25,339 bases of DNA from Bacillota bacterium. GTDB lineage: Bacteria; Bacillota_G; SHA-98; UBA4971. Below the pieces are notes generated by a model. That model did no database searches. It saw only the letters and a list, made by a program, of their open reading frames with translations, and was not told the origin of the DNA. A program made the position numbers and the translations under genes. How positions within the stretch are numbered: the first letter of the stretch is position 1; every line of letters begins with the position of its first letter. The stretch spans positions 1 through 25,339 of the forward strand of contig JAAZEW010000136.1 in assembly GCA_012512055.1 (NCBI GenBank), read 5' to 3'. Of this stretch, positions 1-7,680 are shown one piece after another.

Positions 1-459
1 CTTCTTGATGAGCTGACTGTGGAGATTATAGCCGATGGAAAACACTTGCCTGCAAGCCTTCTTAAGCTGATCTATAAATGCAAAGGCGCAGACAAAATCG
101 CGTTATGCACAGATTCCATACGTGCCGCCGGAATGCCTGAAGGGGAGTTTATCTTGGGGAATCCTGAGGACGGACACATAACCGTGGTTGATGAAGGGGT
201 GGCTTGGTTGCCTGATCGCAGCGCTTTTGCAGGCAGCATAGCAACGACGAATCTGTTGGTGCGAAATATGGTTAACCTTGCAGGAGTAAGCCTTCAGGAT
301 GCGGTGAAGATGGCCACTTTAACTCCGGCCACAATCCTAAAGATAGACAATGCAAAGGGCAGCATCGATACGGGTAAAGATGCAGATATTGTCGTATTTG
401 ATGAGGAAATCAATGTCCGGATGACAATCGTTGAAGGCGAAGTCGTCTACCGGGACTAA
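1..459 (+). CDS. nagA: N-acetylglucosamine-6-phosphate deacetylase, C-terminal part
   Basis: Removes the acetyl group from GlcNAc-6-phosphate to give glucosamine-6-phosphate in the cytoplasm, the step before NagB. The reading frame is open from base 1, so the N-terminal half lies outside the window; the GTG at 19 is internal. The visible residues match the end of the amidohydrolase barrel: EIIADGKH (the NagA strand carrying a metal/substrate His), then TDSIRAAGMPEG, whose Asp is in the place of the catalytic Asp, then the SIATTNLLVRNMV helix. It closes with the usual GSIDTGKDADIVVFDEE beta-sandwich return. SIATT replaces the more common GS(A/T)LTM, a small departure. It is followed 80 bases later by a SIS-domain gene on the same strand. 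A nagB-like gene at 7681 supports amino-sugar catabolism. Confidence 0.88.
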   Translation, partial: LLDELTVEIIADGKHLPASLLKLIYKCKGADKIALCTDSIRAAGMPEGEFILGNPEDGHITVVDEGVAWLPDRSAFAGSIATTNLLVRNMVNLAGVSLQDAVKMATLTPATILKIDNAKGSIDTGKDADIVVFDEEINVRMTIVEGEVVYRD

Positions 460-539
460 TCGTAATTGCATGAACTACTTAGGGAGGATGCTTAAGTTGA
501 CATATAGGGTTCAACCATACATTGGGAGGGACTGGTAAC

Positions 540-1298
540 ATGTCAAGAACAAGTCAGGCTTACAGGGACATCATCATCTCACTTATTACAACCATCGAAG
601 ACAAGGAAAAGGAGTCGATAGAGAAGGCAGCAGGTATTCTTGCAAAAGCAGTGGCAGATGATCGCCTGATTAATATCGTTGGTTCAGGCGGTCACTCTAA
701 CATGGCAGCAGAGGAAGCGTTTTACCGTGCCGGCGGCCTGGCTGCGGTGAATCCTTTGCTTGACGCAGGCACGAACTTAATCCACGGCGCTTTGCGCGCG
801 ACATTTGTTGAACGTACTCCCGGGTATGCTAAAGCGGTGCTGGATGCGTACGGTATTGCTTCCGGAGACGTACTCATAATTGCAAATGCCTACGGCATCA
901 ATGCCATGACTATTGATTGTGCACTGGAGTGTAAGAAGCGAGGAGCAACATCCATAGGAATAACCTCAAAAGGCTATGCCGATTTCCTTCCCAGGGACAG
1001 CCACATACGCCATCCAAGCGGGAAGAACCTATATGAGATAGTGGATGTCTTCATTGACAGTCACCTTCCTACAGGCGACGCTGCTGTTGACGTCGAAGGG
1101 CTTCAGCAGAAAATGGGCCCCACATCTACCTTCGTCAACTCATTCGCTGTCAATCTCCTTATGATAAGAACAGCCGAGAAGCTCCTTGAAATGGGTATAG
1201 AGCCTCCGATTCTTGTTAGCAGCAACATGCCGGACGGGGATAGGATAAATCGGATTATCGAACGAAAGTACCTTCTCAGAGTGAAGCACTATAGGTAA
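540..1298 (+). CDS. SIS-domain phosphosugar-binding protein (UPF0309/COG4821-like)
   Basis: A 252-residue cytoplasmic protein with one SIS (sugar isomerase) domain. The start chosen is the ATG at 540, which has GGGAGGG at 524-530 nine bases upstream; a TTG at 522 would sit inside that site. GSGGHSNMAAEEAFYRAGG looks like the first phosphosugar-binding loop, followed by a DVLIIANAYGINAMTID segment and a KRGATSIGITS strand typical of SIS folds. It lacks the layout I expect of MurQ (MurNAc-6-P etherase) or GlmS, and best fits the uncharacterised UPF0309 group. Its place behind nagA suggests a phosphorylated amino-sugar ligand or an isomerase/deaminase role, which is inference. No promoter is obvious in the 80-base gap, so it is probably co-transcribed with nagA. 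Confidence 0.78.
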   Translation: MSRTSQAYRDIIISLITTIEDKEKESIEKAAGILAKAVADDRLINIVGSGGHSNMAAEEAFYRAGGLAAVNPLLDAGTNLIHGALRATFVERTPGYAKAVLDAYGIASGDVLIIANAYGINAMTIDCALECKKRGATSIGITSKGYADFLPRDSHIRHPSGKNLYEIVDVFIDSHLPTGDAAVDVEGLQQKMGPTSTFVNSFAVNLLMIRTAEKLLEMGIEPPILVSSNMPDGDRINRIIERKYLLRVKHYR

Positions 1299-1327
1299 GC
1301 ATTTCGTCGAATCAGGGGGAGTTGGTA

Positions 1328-2653
1328 TTGGCAGGAGGCAACAGGTTACGAGCAGGTGTCGGCACACGGATCATAAACCCACCGCTCAATTCCCCTATGG
1401 CAGGGTTTTCTGCCAGGATCGGCGGGGCGCTCGGTGTGCATGATGATTTGATGGCGAAAGCGCTCGTCCTCGAAGATGAGAAATGCGCATGTGCTATCGT
1501 GTGTTTGGATATTATTCACATCACCCTCCCTCGTACATAACGTATACGCCGTTCAGTGAATAGAATCACCGGTATCCCGGTGGAGAACATAATGATTTCG
1601 ACATCGCATAACCATTCCGGCCCGGACCTGGACGCTCCTGAATGTGACGAATGGGCGTCGCATTTTGAGGCCCAAGTGGCAGATGCTGTATGCGAGGCCT
1701 GGTCTCGTCGCGAGGACGCATCATTCGGTGTGGGCATTGGCACTGTTACAGGTATAGGTGTGAATCGCAGGGGAAGAGACAGCACAGACAATTCAGTGGG
1801 CGTGCTCAGAGTCAGCAGGCCGGACGGAAGGCTCCTGGCAGTTCTAATGAACTATACATGCCATGCAGTGGTGCTGGGGCCGGACAATCGTCTAATTAGC
1901 GCCGATTATCCAGGATATGCCCAAAGATATGTCAAGGACATGTCAGGATGCGAAGATGTCGTAGTCCTGTTTACAAACGGCGCAGCAGGGGATATCAATA
2001 CAGGCCATTCCGCAGATGTGAGCGCAATCGGAGGCTTCATCCCGGGCAGGACGTTTGAACGGGCAGACACATTAGGGAAGCGGCTTGCCGGTGCTGTAAT
2101 TGAGACCCTCGGGACAATGAAAGAATCCGAAGAAACAGTGATTGATGGTATAACCTGTCCTTGGGAAGCCGAGTATCGGAAGGATTTACCTACTCCTAAG
2201 GATACTATGGAACGTATCGCACTGCTCAAGAAACGGTTGGATGAGGCGGCGAGGGAAAACAGCAAAGATGCCGGCAGTGTTCAACTGGATCTCATATATC
2301 AGAAGATCATCCTGGATAATCTTAAAGAGATTGGTGATTCTCCTACAGGCAAGAGACTCACGGAAACTCAAGCTGTTCGTGTGGGTGATGCAGTATTCGT
2401 ATCCCTGCCCGGTGAGGTTTTTGTCGAACTTGGACTGGACATTAAGGCTAAGTCGCCATTCCCGTATACTTTTGCCGTAGGATATGCCAATGATTACATT
2501 GGCTATGTTCCCACGAAGGAAGCTTTTTCAGAAGGCGGATATGAAGTCTCCGCAAGCAAGTTCCCGCCTGACATCGGCGAAGAGCTGAAAGAAGCTGCGA
2601 TTTCTTGCGTGAGCGTACTTCATGACAGAGGTTCTAAGGGGGTTTTACCGTGA
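1328..2653 (+). pseudogene. Neutral/alkaline ceramidase-like hydrolase interrupted by an in-frame TAA
   Basis: The two halves lie in the same frame and are separated only by a TAA at 1538-1540. The first part (TTG start at 1328, purine-rich SD at 1315-1321) has LRAGVGTRIINPPLNSPMAGF, the usual opening of the ceramidase-like family (PF04734). The second part resumes at once with RIRRSVNRITGIPVENIM, then the zinc-site motif STSHNHSGPD, NYTCHAVVLGPDNR, VVLFTNGAAGDINT and a C-terminal GYANDYIGYVPTKEAF. Read through the stop, the alignment to family spacing needs no insertion or deletion, so one nonsense change explains it. The full length would be about 441 residues, as in the short bacterial members without the C-terminal domain. 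A GTG near 1556 could in principle restart a 365-residue product. Family members hydrolyse N-acyl amides; the substrate here is unknown. The stop overlaps the next gene by 4 bases. Confidence 0.72.
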
Positions 2654-3426
2654 AGCCTCAGCTTGCCATATCCACAAGATTTAGCCGTGATCAGTATGCT
2701 GTGGCAGTGAAGGAAGCAGTCTCCCATGGGTTTTCAGGGCTTGACTGGAATCTTGATCCCATGAGGATCGCTGTGGCATCAAACGCACGGAGAAAGTTCT
2801 ATGACTGCGCCCTTTCTTCCGGATTGCCGTCCAGGTTCCATGCGCCGTGTCACGATACAGAGCTAGGCCATGAGGACCCGCTGATCTCTTCTACTGCAGT
2901 TCAATACCTCAAGATGTATATCCACCTTATCAAAGACTTCCCGAAAACCAGTATTACACTACATATCGGCTCACGCGGCATTCCCATGGAGGAGTTGTCT
3001 TGGGACAATGCTGTGAGAGGCCTAAGGGAAGTAGTCAGATTCGGCGAAGACAACGGGGTAGATGTCTGCCTTGAAAATCTAAAGCATGGGTGGACAAATA
3101 ACCCGGAGACCTTTTCCGAGCTTGTTGAGGCATCCGGCTCAATGGTGACCTTTGACATCGGCCATGCAAGAGCCAGTCCTTATGTATCGGGGGGAGACTA
3201 TACGCTGGAGGAATTCATGGAATCCGTTGGGGACAGAATCAGAAACCTCCATGTGTATGAGATAGAGAGCAAACAAGGTGAGCATATCGAGCCTGCCAAC
3301 TTGGATTCCATACGCCCTGCTCTGGACCGGGCGCTGTCAAAAGGCATAACCTGGTGGGTGTTGGAGCTTCACAGCATTGATTCTATGGCAAGGTGTAAGA
3401 ACCTAATTGAATCGCATTATGGTTAG
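2650..3426 (+). CDS. Sugar phosphate isomerase/epimerase-like TIM-barrel protein
   Basis: A 258-residue protein of the xylose isomerase-like/AP endonuclease 2 TIM-barrel superfamily (PF01261). The GTG start overlaps the upstream stop (GTGA), with AAGGGGG seven bases ahead, so the two genes are translationally coupled. Candidate metal ligands sit on successive strands as the family requires: Glu in DVCLENL, Asp and His in TFDIGHA, His in RNLHVYE, and Glu in WWVLELHS near the C-terminus. RFHAPCHD near residue 65 resembles the family's second-strand His site. Such enzymes isomerise or epimerise sugars or inositols with a divalent metal. In this cluster a carbohydrate released or imported by its neighbours is a likely substrate, but the exact reaction cannot be read from sequence. 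Confidence 0.75.
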   Translation: MKPQLAISTRFSRDQYAVAVKEAVSHGFSGLDWNLDPMRIAVASNARRKFYDCALSSGLPSRFHAPCHDTELGHEDPLISSTAVQYLKMYIHLIKDFPKTSITLHIGSRGIPMEELSWDNAVRGLREVVRFGEDNGVDVCLENLKHGWTNNPETFSELVEASGSMVTFDIGHARASPYVSGGDYTLEEFMESVGDRIRNLHVYEIESKQGEHIEPANLDSIRPALDRALSKGITWWVLELHSIDSMARCKNLIESHYG

Positions 3427-3478
3427 GCATCTCCTGGTAGAGGCTCCGGATCCGGTTTCCCGTTTTCATTCCTGTTAG

Positions 3479-5161
3479 TCACCCTAATTTGAAGCTCGAG
3501 GCTATGCTCTTACCCAGGAATTTGTTCATCAAATATACGACTATGAAGACTACTACCAGCAACAAGACTGAAAGCGCGCTGGCTTCACCAAACTTGTCAT
3601 CGCTGACCGCGGTGTAAACCAATATAGGAAGGGTTCTGGTCTTGGCTGAGTAGAGCAGGATAGTAGTGCTTAATTCCTGTAATAACGTAGTGAAAGTAAT
3701 GATTGTGCCTGATATTATTCCGGGAAGAATCAACGGGAGACTCACCCTCCGGAATGTATAAAACCAGTTAGCCCCGCTTATAGTGGATGACTCTTCTAAA
3801 GCCGGATCAAGCTGTGATAGGCTGGCCACCACAGAACGAAATACGTAAGGGGTTCGACGTAAGATAAAGGCAATAAGAATGATGGTGAAAGTGCCGCTGA
3901 GGTTAATGGCTGAATTCCCGCTAAATGCAGAAAGCAAAGCTACGGCAATGACGGTGCCGGGGAGTATGAAAGGAGCCATGACAGCAAGGTCGAGGATTAT
4001 CGCTCCCTTTGGTTTTCTCCGTTCTGTGATATATGCAATCAGGCATCCCAAAACCGCTGTTAAAAGGGAAGCTGTAAATGATAGGTAAAGAGAGTTCTTA
4101 ATAGGGCCGCCTGCTATCTGAGGGATTCTTGTGTAATTACTCAGAGTGAAGCCTTCCGGTGTAAGACCCCTCCATCGTGTGAAAAATGACATAACGATTA
4201 GCGTGATCTGCGGAGCCAAAGACACCAGCAATATGATGAAGCAGTATACCGTGGCGATAATGCGTATTAAGGGGTGGCGATGCAGGCGTTGCTCAGAATA
4301 TGTAACACTTATCGTCTCGTATTCCCTCGCGCTCACCACATATTTCTGTATTAGTAGTGCAATGATGACAATCAATACGCTGACCATGGAAATTGCGGCT
4401 GCTCCGTTAAGATCCCAGAAACCGTGGATACGAAAGTAAATCAATGTCGGCAGCACATAATCCTTCCCGCCGATAATCGCAGGTATGCCGAAGTTCCCCA
4501 AGGAACGGATGAAGACTAAGATAGCGCTGGCAGTCATACTGGGCAGCACAAGGGGCAGGGTGATTGTGCGCAGTATCCTCCCGCGGCTTGCCCCCATAAT
4601 CATTGCAGACTCTTCCAAGAGCGGGTTGGCTGCTTCAAAAGCACCGTAAGTAAGCAGAAAGACAAAGGGATATAGAGTCAACGTCATAGTAAAGATTATT
4701 CCGAATAAGCCGTAAATAGGGGGCAGCGAAAGGCCGAATACGGCCAGGATCTTGTTAAGAAAGTGGCGGGCTATTCCTTGCCTCCCCAACAGGATAATCC
4801 AGGAAAATGCTCCGATAAAAGACGGCATGATTATCGGCAGTATCCCCAGGGAAAGGATGAGTCCCTTAAAAGGCATTTCTGTACGGGCAACAAAATAGCC
4901 CATAGGAACCCCAATCAACAAGGTGAAAAAGACTACGGAAAAGGCTACGACAAAAGAGTTGCGCATGCTTCTTTGGTAAAGTGATGAGGTGAAGAAGCGT
5001 TGGAAATTACTGAGGTCCAGTTCGCTGATGGCCGCCAGATTGAAGCCTGACCCGGAAAAGGCTCGCAAAATAGTGGTAACAAGTGGCCAGAACAGGAAGA
5101 TGACAAGGAATATCAATGGGACACTAAAAACAAGATAGGGGGTAATATCTCTGCGCTGCAC
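3479..5161 (-). CDS. ABC transporter permease, fused two-domain (FbpB/ThiP/AfuB type)
   Basis: A 560-residue membrane protein made of two permease domains in tandem, each with about six hydrophobic segments. The first is MQRRDITPYLVFSVPLIFLVIF. Each half has an EAA coupling loop: EESAMIMGASRGRILRT near residue 183, and EESSTISGANWFYTFRR in the C-terminal half. Both are followed by the LPLxLP helix that contacts the ATPase. This double-permease layout is typical of the COG1178 family serving Fe(III), thiamine, phosphonate or hexose-phosphate importers. The GTG start shares its first base with the last base of the ATPase stop, and AGAGGTG lies just upstream, so expression is coupled. It is the last gene of the three-gene minus-strand operon and converges with the TIM-barrel gene, with no clear terminator in the 52 bases between. 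Confidence 0.88.
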   Translation of the reverse strand: MQRRDITPYLVFSVPLIFLVIFLFWPLVTTILRAFSGSGFNLAAISELDLSNFQRFFTSSLYQRSMRNSFVVAFSVVFFTLLIGVPMGYFVARTEMPFKGLILSLGILPIIMPSFIGAFSWIILLGRQGIARHFLNKILAVFGLSLPPIYGLFGIIFTMTLTLYPFVFLLTYGAFEAANPLLEESAMIMGASRGRILRTITLPLVLPSMTASAILVFIRSLGNFGIPAIIGGKDYVLPTLIYFRIHGFWDLNGAAAISMVSVLIVIIALLIQKYVVSAREYETISVTYSEQRLHRHPLIRIIATVYCFIILLVSLAPQITLIVMSFFTRWRGLTPEGFTLSNYTRIPQIAGGPIKNSLYLSFTASLLTAVLGCLIAYITERRKPKGAIILDLAVMAPFILPGTVIAVALLSAFSGNSAINLSGTFTIILIAFILRRTPYVFRSVVASLSQLDPALEESSTISGANWFYTFRRVSLPLILPGIISGTIITFTTLLQELSTTILLYSAKTRTLPILVYTAVSDDKFGEASALSVLLLVVVFIVVYLMNKFLGKSIASSFKLG

Positions 5162-6282
5162 TATTCTTCACCTCTTTGGGGAAACAGGAATCCATTGGCG
5201 AAGTCAAATGCGACACAGGCCATGTCACCTTCTCCTACGCCTTCTACCTTGTGAGCCATATCAGCCTCGATTGTCTTTTCCTCTCCGTCTTCTTGAATAA
5301 TGATTGTGTAGCGGATGATGTGGCCAAGGTTCTGGATAATCTGTACTCTTCCCGACAATATGCCTTCCCGGGCAAATGGTTGAACAACCAGAGTCTCAGG
5401 ACGGAAGGCTACAACCACTTCGCAGCCGGGTACAAGTTCTGACGTTTCATCACATGTGATTCGCGGTATGCCTTTCAAGACCCCGTTCCCGGCCTTTAAC
5501 TGAACAGCGTAACTAAGGTCCTTCTTTTCCGTAATTGCTCCTGTGAAGAAGTTTATTTCGCCTATGAAACCTGTGACAAACAGATTCTTGGGGTTGTGAT
5601 AGAGTTCCTCACCGGAGCCTATCTGTTTGACGTACCCGTCTTTCATTACCGCGAGGCGATCTCCGATTGCCATAGCTTCCTCTTGGTCATGGGTGACGAA
5701 GATCGTAGTAATGTTGGTTGCCTTCTGGATACGACGGATCTCTGCCCTCATATAACGCCGTAGTTTGGCATCAAGGTTTGCCAGGGGTTCGTCAAGCAGA
5801 AGAATTGTGGGATTGTATACCAGAGCTCTGGCAACTGCAACTCTTTGCTGTTGTCCTCCGGAAAGAGCTTTTGGGCTTGGGTTTCTACGGAGAATTTCGC
5901 CAAGGCCCACGAGATCCATTATTTCTGTAACCCGTTCTTTGATTTCGCCTGCGGATAAGCCCCGTACTCTTAAGCCATAAGCAACATTCTCGAAAACAGT
6001 CATGTGCGGGTACAAGGCATAATTCTGAAAAACCATGCCGATATTGCGGAGAAATGGAGGGATGTTTGTTACGTCTGTGTCCCCATAGAAGATTTTCCCG
6101 TCAGTGAGAGTCTCCAATCCGGCCGTGCAGCGCAGGAGTGTGGTTTTTCCGCAACCACTGGGGCCAAGCAGGCAGAACAGCTCCCCCGGCTCTATCGTGA
6201 ATGAGACATTTTTGAGCGCTCTCACCTCGTTCTTGCCGTGAAAGACCTTTTCAACACCTTCATACGAAATGCTTGTACTCAT
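5161..6282 (-). CDS. ABC transporter ATP-binding protein (FbpC/PotA/MalK-like)
   Basis: A 373-residue cytoplasmic ATPase powering the importer. Seen in order: Walker A GPSGCGKTT (residues 40-48), Q-loop Gln86, signature LSGGQQQRVAVARAL (from 140), Walker B ILLLDEP (Asp164, Glu165 catalytic), the D-loop, and switch His198 in VTHDQEEA. The last 130 residues form a TOBE-like regulatory domain (VVAFRPETLVV and following), as in the PotA/FbpC/MalK subfamily. The ATG at 6282 is well placed behind GGAGGGG. It lies between the binding-protein gene, from which a 15-bp stem-loop separates it, and the fused permease. Confidence 0.92.
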   Translation of the reverse strand: MSTSISYEGVEKVFHGKNEVRALKNVSFTIEPGELFCLLGPSGCGKTTLLRCTAGLETLTDGKIFYGDTDVTNIPPFLRNIGMVFQNYALYPHMTVFENVAYGLRVRGLSAGEIKERVTEIMDLVGLGEILRRNPSPKALSGGQQQRVAVARALVYNPTILLLDEPLANLDAKLRRYMRAEIRRIQKATNITTIFVTHDQEEAMAIGDRLAVMKDGYVKQIGSGEELYHNPKNLFVTGFIGEINFFTGAITEKKDLSYAVQLKAGNGVLKGIPRITCDETSELVPGCEVVVAFRPETLVVQPFAREGILSGRVQIIQNLGHIIRYTIIIQEDGEEKTIEADMAHKVEGVGEGDMACVAFDFANGFLFPQRGEE

Positions 6283-6315
6283 ATTTCCCCTCCGTACACC
6301 GGATTCTCGGTTGAG

Positions 6316-6357
6316 CAGGCGTTCCGAACCCGCTCTTTGGCAGGTTCGGAACGCCTG
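6316..6357 (-). promoter_or_regulatory. 15-bp intergenic stem-loop between binding-protein and ATPase genes
   Basis: A perfect inverted repeat: one arm at 6316-6330, a 12-base loop, and the other arm at 6343-6357. It lies 20 bases past the stop of the binding-protein gene in the direction of transcription. No T-run follows on the minus strand, so it is unlikely to be an efficient intrinsic terminator. Stem-loops in this position in ABC operons commonly protect the upstream message or attenuate read-through, giving more binding protein than ATPase and permease; that role is inferred here. Confidence 0.75.
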
Positions 6358-6377
6358 GGCATACCGAATAAGATTGC

Positions 6378-7355
6378 TTACTGAATAAGATCAGAGAAAC
6401 GGCTGGTCAGTTCATCACGAATATCTGCTGCTTCTTGTGCGTCATATTCTATCAGCACAATCTCTGACAGGGGAGGCAGCGGGCCCGGTCCGGGTAGTTT
6501 AGGATGAACAACACGTCTGGACCTTGTCTCCAGAATTATGCGATATGCTTCTTCTGAGGTCAAAAAGTCCATGAACAACTGGGCATTTGCCAGATTAGGC
6601 CCGCCCTTAATGATACCTGACGCATCGAATCTGGCTCCTGTCCCTTCTTCCGGATATATGGGTATTACAGGGTCGCCTTGCTCAATGTGTGATGCTACGT
6701 TGGCTTCTCCGGTTACACCGATGGCATATTCACCACGGGCAACTGAGGCGGGAACCATTGTTGATGAAGCGGTGAAGACCGCCTTACGGGCTAATTTCTC
6801 CAGGAAGTCCCAACCATACAGTTTGTAGATCATATAAATCTGCGCATAAGCTGATCCTGAGAGCGCAGGGTTTGCCAGGATTATTTCTCCTTCATATTTG
6901 TCGTCAATGAGATCAGCCCATTTGCGAGGATAATCTTCAGGTTTCAGAAGCTCTGTATTGACAATGAACGCCTGCAATGGCATGGAGTATCCGTAGTATC
7001 TGGGAGTTTCGCCTTTATCCCTTACGCGTTCCGGGATGTCGGCATGGTATTTCGCTCTGTAGGGAACAAAGAAATCATAGTGTCCGTCAAAAGCTTCCTT
7101 AGCGATGCCCAGCAGAATATCCCCGCCGGGACGAGGCGATTCAGCCTGTAGTCTTGTAAGCAGCTCCCCGGAACCGGCCCGAATGAGGTCTACTCCTATT
7201 TCAGGATGCTGTGACCGAAAAGCTCTAACCAGCGCGTCCGCTTCCTCTTCAGAGGCGGCACTCCAGATTACCAACTTTCCGCTTTGGGCGAAAGAGACCG
7301 TACTGAAAAGCAATACCATAATCAAAGTGCATACTAATATTATTGATTTTCTCAC
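6378..7355 (-). CDS. ABC transporter extracellular solute-binding protein (AfuA/FbpA-type, COG1840)
   Basis: A 325-residue secreted binding protein, first gene of the importer operon. It opens with a signal peptide (MRKSIILVCTLIMVLLFSTVSFA) and a likely signal peptidase I site before QSG; there is no lipobox Cys. The mature N-terminus GKLVIWSAASEEEADALVRAF is typical of the Fe(III)/AfuA family. Later hallmarks are PRKWADLIDDKYEGEIILANP and, near the C-terminus, NAQLFMDFLTSEEAY. The paired tyrosines that hold iron in FbpA-type proteins are missing at the expected place, where the sequence reads YAIGVTGEANVASH. This favours an organic ligand such as a phosphosugar, as for Actinobacillus AfuA, over iron. 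GTG start with AGGAGG seven bases upstream. Ligand identity is inference. Confidence 0.82.
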   Translation of the reverse strand: MRKSIILVCTLIMVLLFSTVSFAQSGKLVIWSAASEEEADALVRAFRSQHPEIGVDLIRAGSGELLTRLQAESPRPGGDILLGIAKEAFDGHYDFFVPYRAKYHADIPERVRDKGETPRYYGYSMPLQAFIVNTELLKPEDYPRKWADLIDDKYEGEIILANPALSGSAYAQIYMIYKLYGWDFLEKLARKAVFTASSTMVPASVARGEYAIGVTGEANVASHIEQGDPVIPIYPEEGTGARFDASGIIKGGPNLANAQLFMDFLTSEEAYRIILETRSRRVVHPKLPGPGPLPPLSEIVLIEYDAQEAADIRDELTSRFSDLIQ

Positions 7356-7680
7356 GCGTCGTCCTCCTTTTCCTAATTCTTTTATGTTCTTCGCTTGGTG
7401 TGATGCCCAATAATCATGCGGTGGTTATCAGAGTCTTATCACCCCCTGAAACCTGAAAGACACGTTTACACAGCAGAAGGCGCATGTACAACTTAATTTT
7501 TTAGTGTACATAAGTATTCTTCGTATATCCGAAAATCTCCTTCCTAACCCAGGGTAGGAAATGTGTTCAGGAAGGATTTCCGCCTGTTGTACATGGCGGA
7601 GAGTATGATAGTATTTATTAAGAAGTAAACATCATCTTAGACTGGGTACACAGACATCAAGATGGAAAGAGGTGCTGGAG
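7356..7680. promoter_or_regulatory. Divergent control region between the importer and nagB-like genes
   Basis: A gene-free stretch of about 325 bases that must hold promoters for both directions. Visible elements are three TGTACA hexamers (7485, 7505, 7588), listed separately; an inverted repeat TCCTTCCT (7538-7545) / AGGAAGGA (7569-7576) with a nested CCTA-CCC/GGG-TAGG near-palindrome between; and TCCGCC (7579-7584) / GGCGGA (7595-7600) bracketing the third hexamer. A TATGAT at 7604 and TAGTAT at 7609 could be -10 elements for nagB, but neither has a good -35. SD sites flank it: AGGAGG for the binding protein and AGAGGTG for nagB. Confidence 0.55.
7484..7594. promoter_or_regulatory. Three TGTACA boxes, candidate operator cluster
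   Basis: ATGTACA at 7484-7490 and TGTACAT at 7505-7511 form an inverted pair whose centres are 20 bp apart, about two helical turns. A third copy, TTGTACAT, lies at 7587-7594 inside a GC-rich inverted repeat. The hexamer is self-complementary, so each box could bind a symmetric dimer. Their place between divergent operons and upstream of a ROK repressor gene suggests regulation of the amino-sugar cluster. Which regulator binds is not known from sequence. Confidence 0.4.

Noticed and set aside
540..1298. MurQ (MurNAc-6-P etherase) for the SIS protein
   Set aside because: The motifs and spacing after the first SIS loop fit the UPF0309 group better, and no MurQ-type active-site segment was recognised.
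3427..3478. Terminator between the TIM-barrel gene and the permease gene
   Set aside because: There is a TCCGGATCCGG palindrome, but the stem is short with no proper loop and no T-run follows on either strand.
5718..5980. Plus-strand open frames opposite the ABC ATPase
   Set aside because: They are antisense to a gene with every ABC motif intact and have no SD or recognisable protein features.
7455..7480. CcpA cre site in the divergent region
   Set aside because: TGTAAACG on the minus strand matches only the left half of the consensus; the right half fails.
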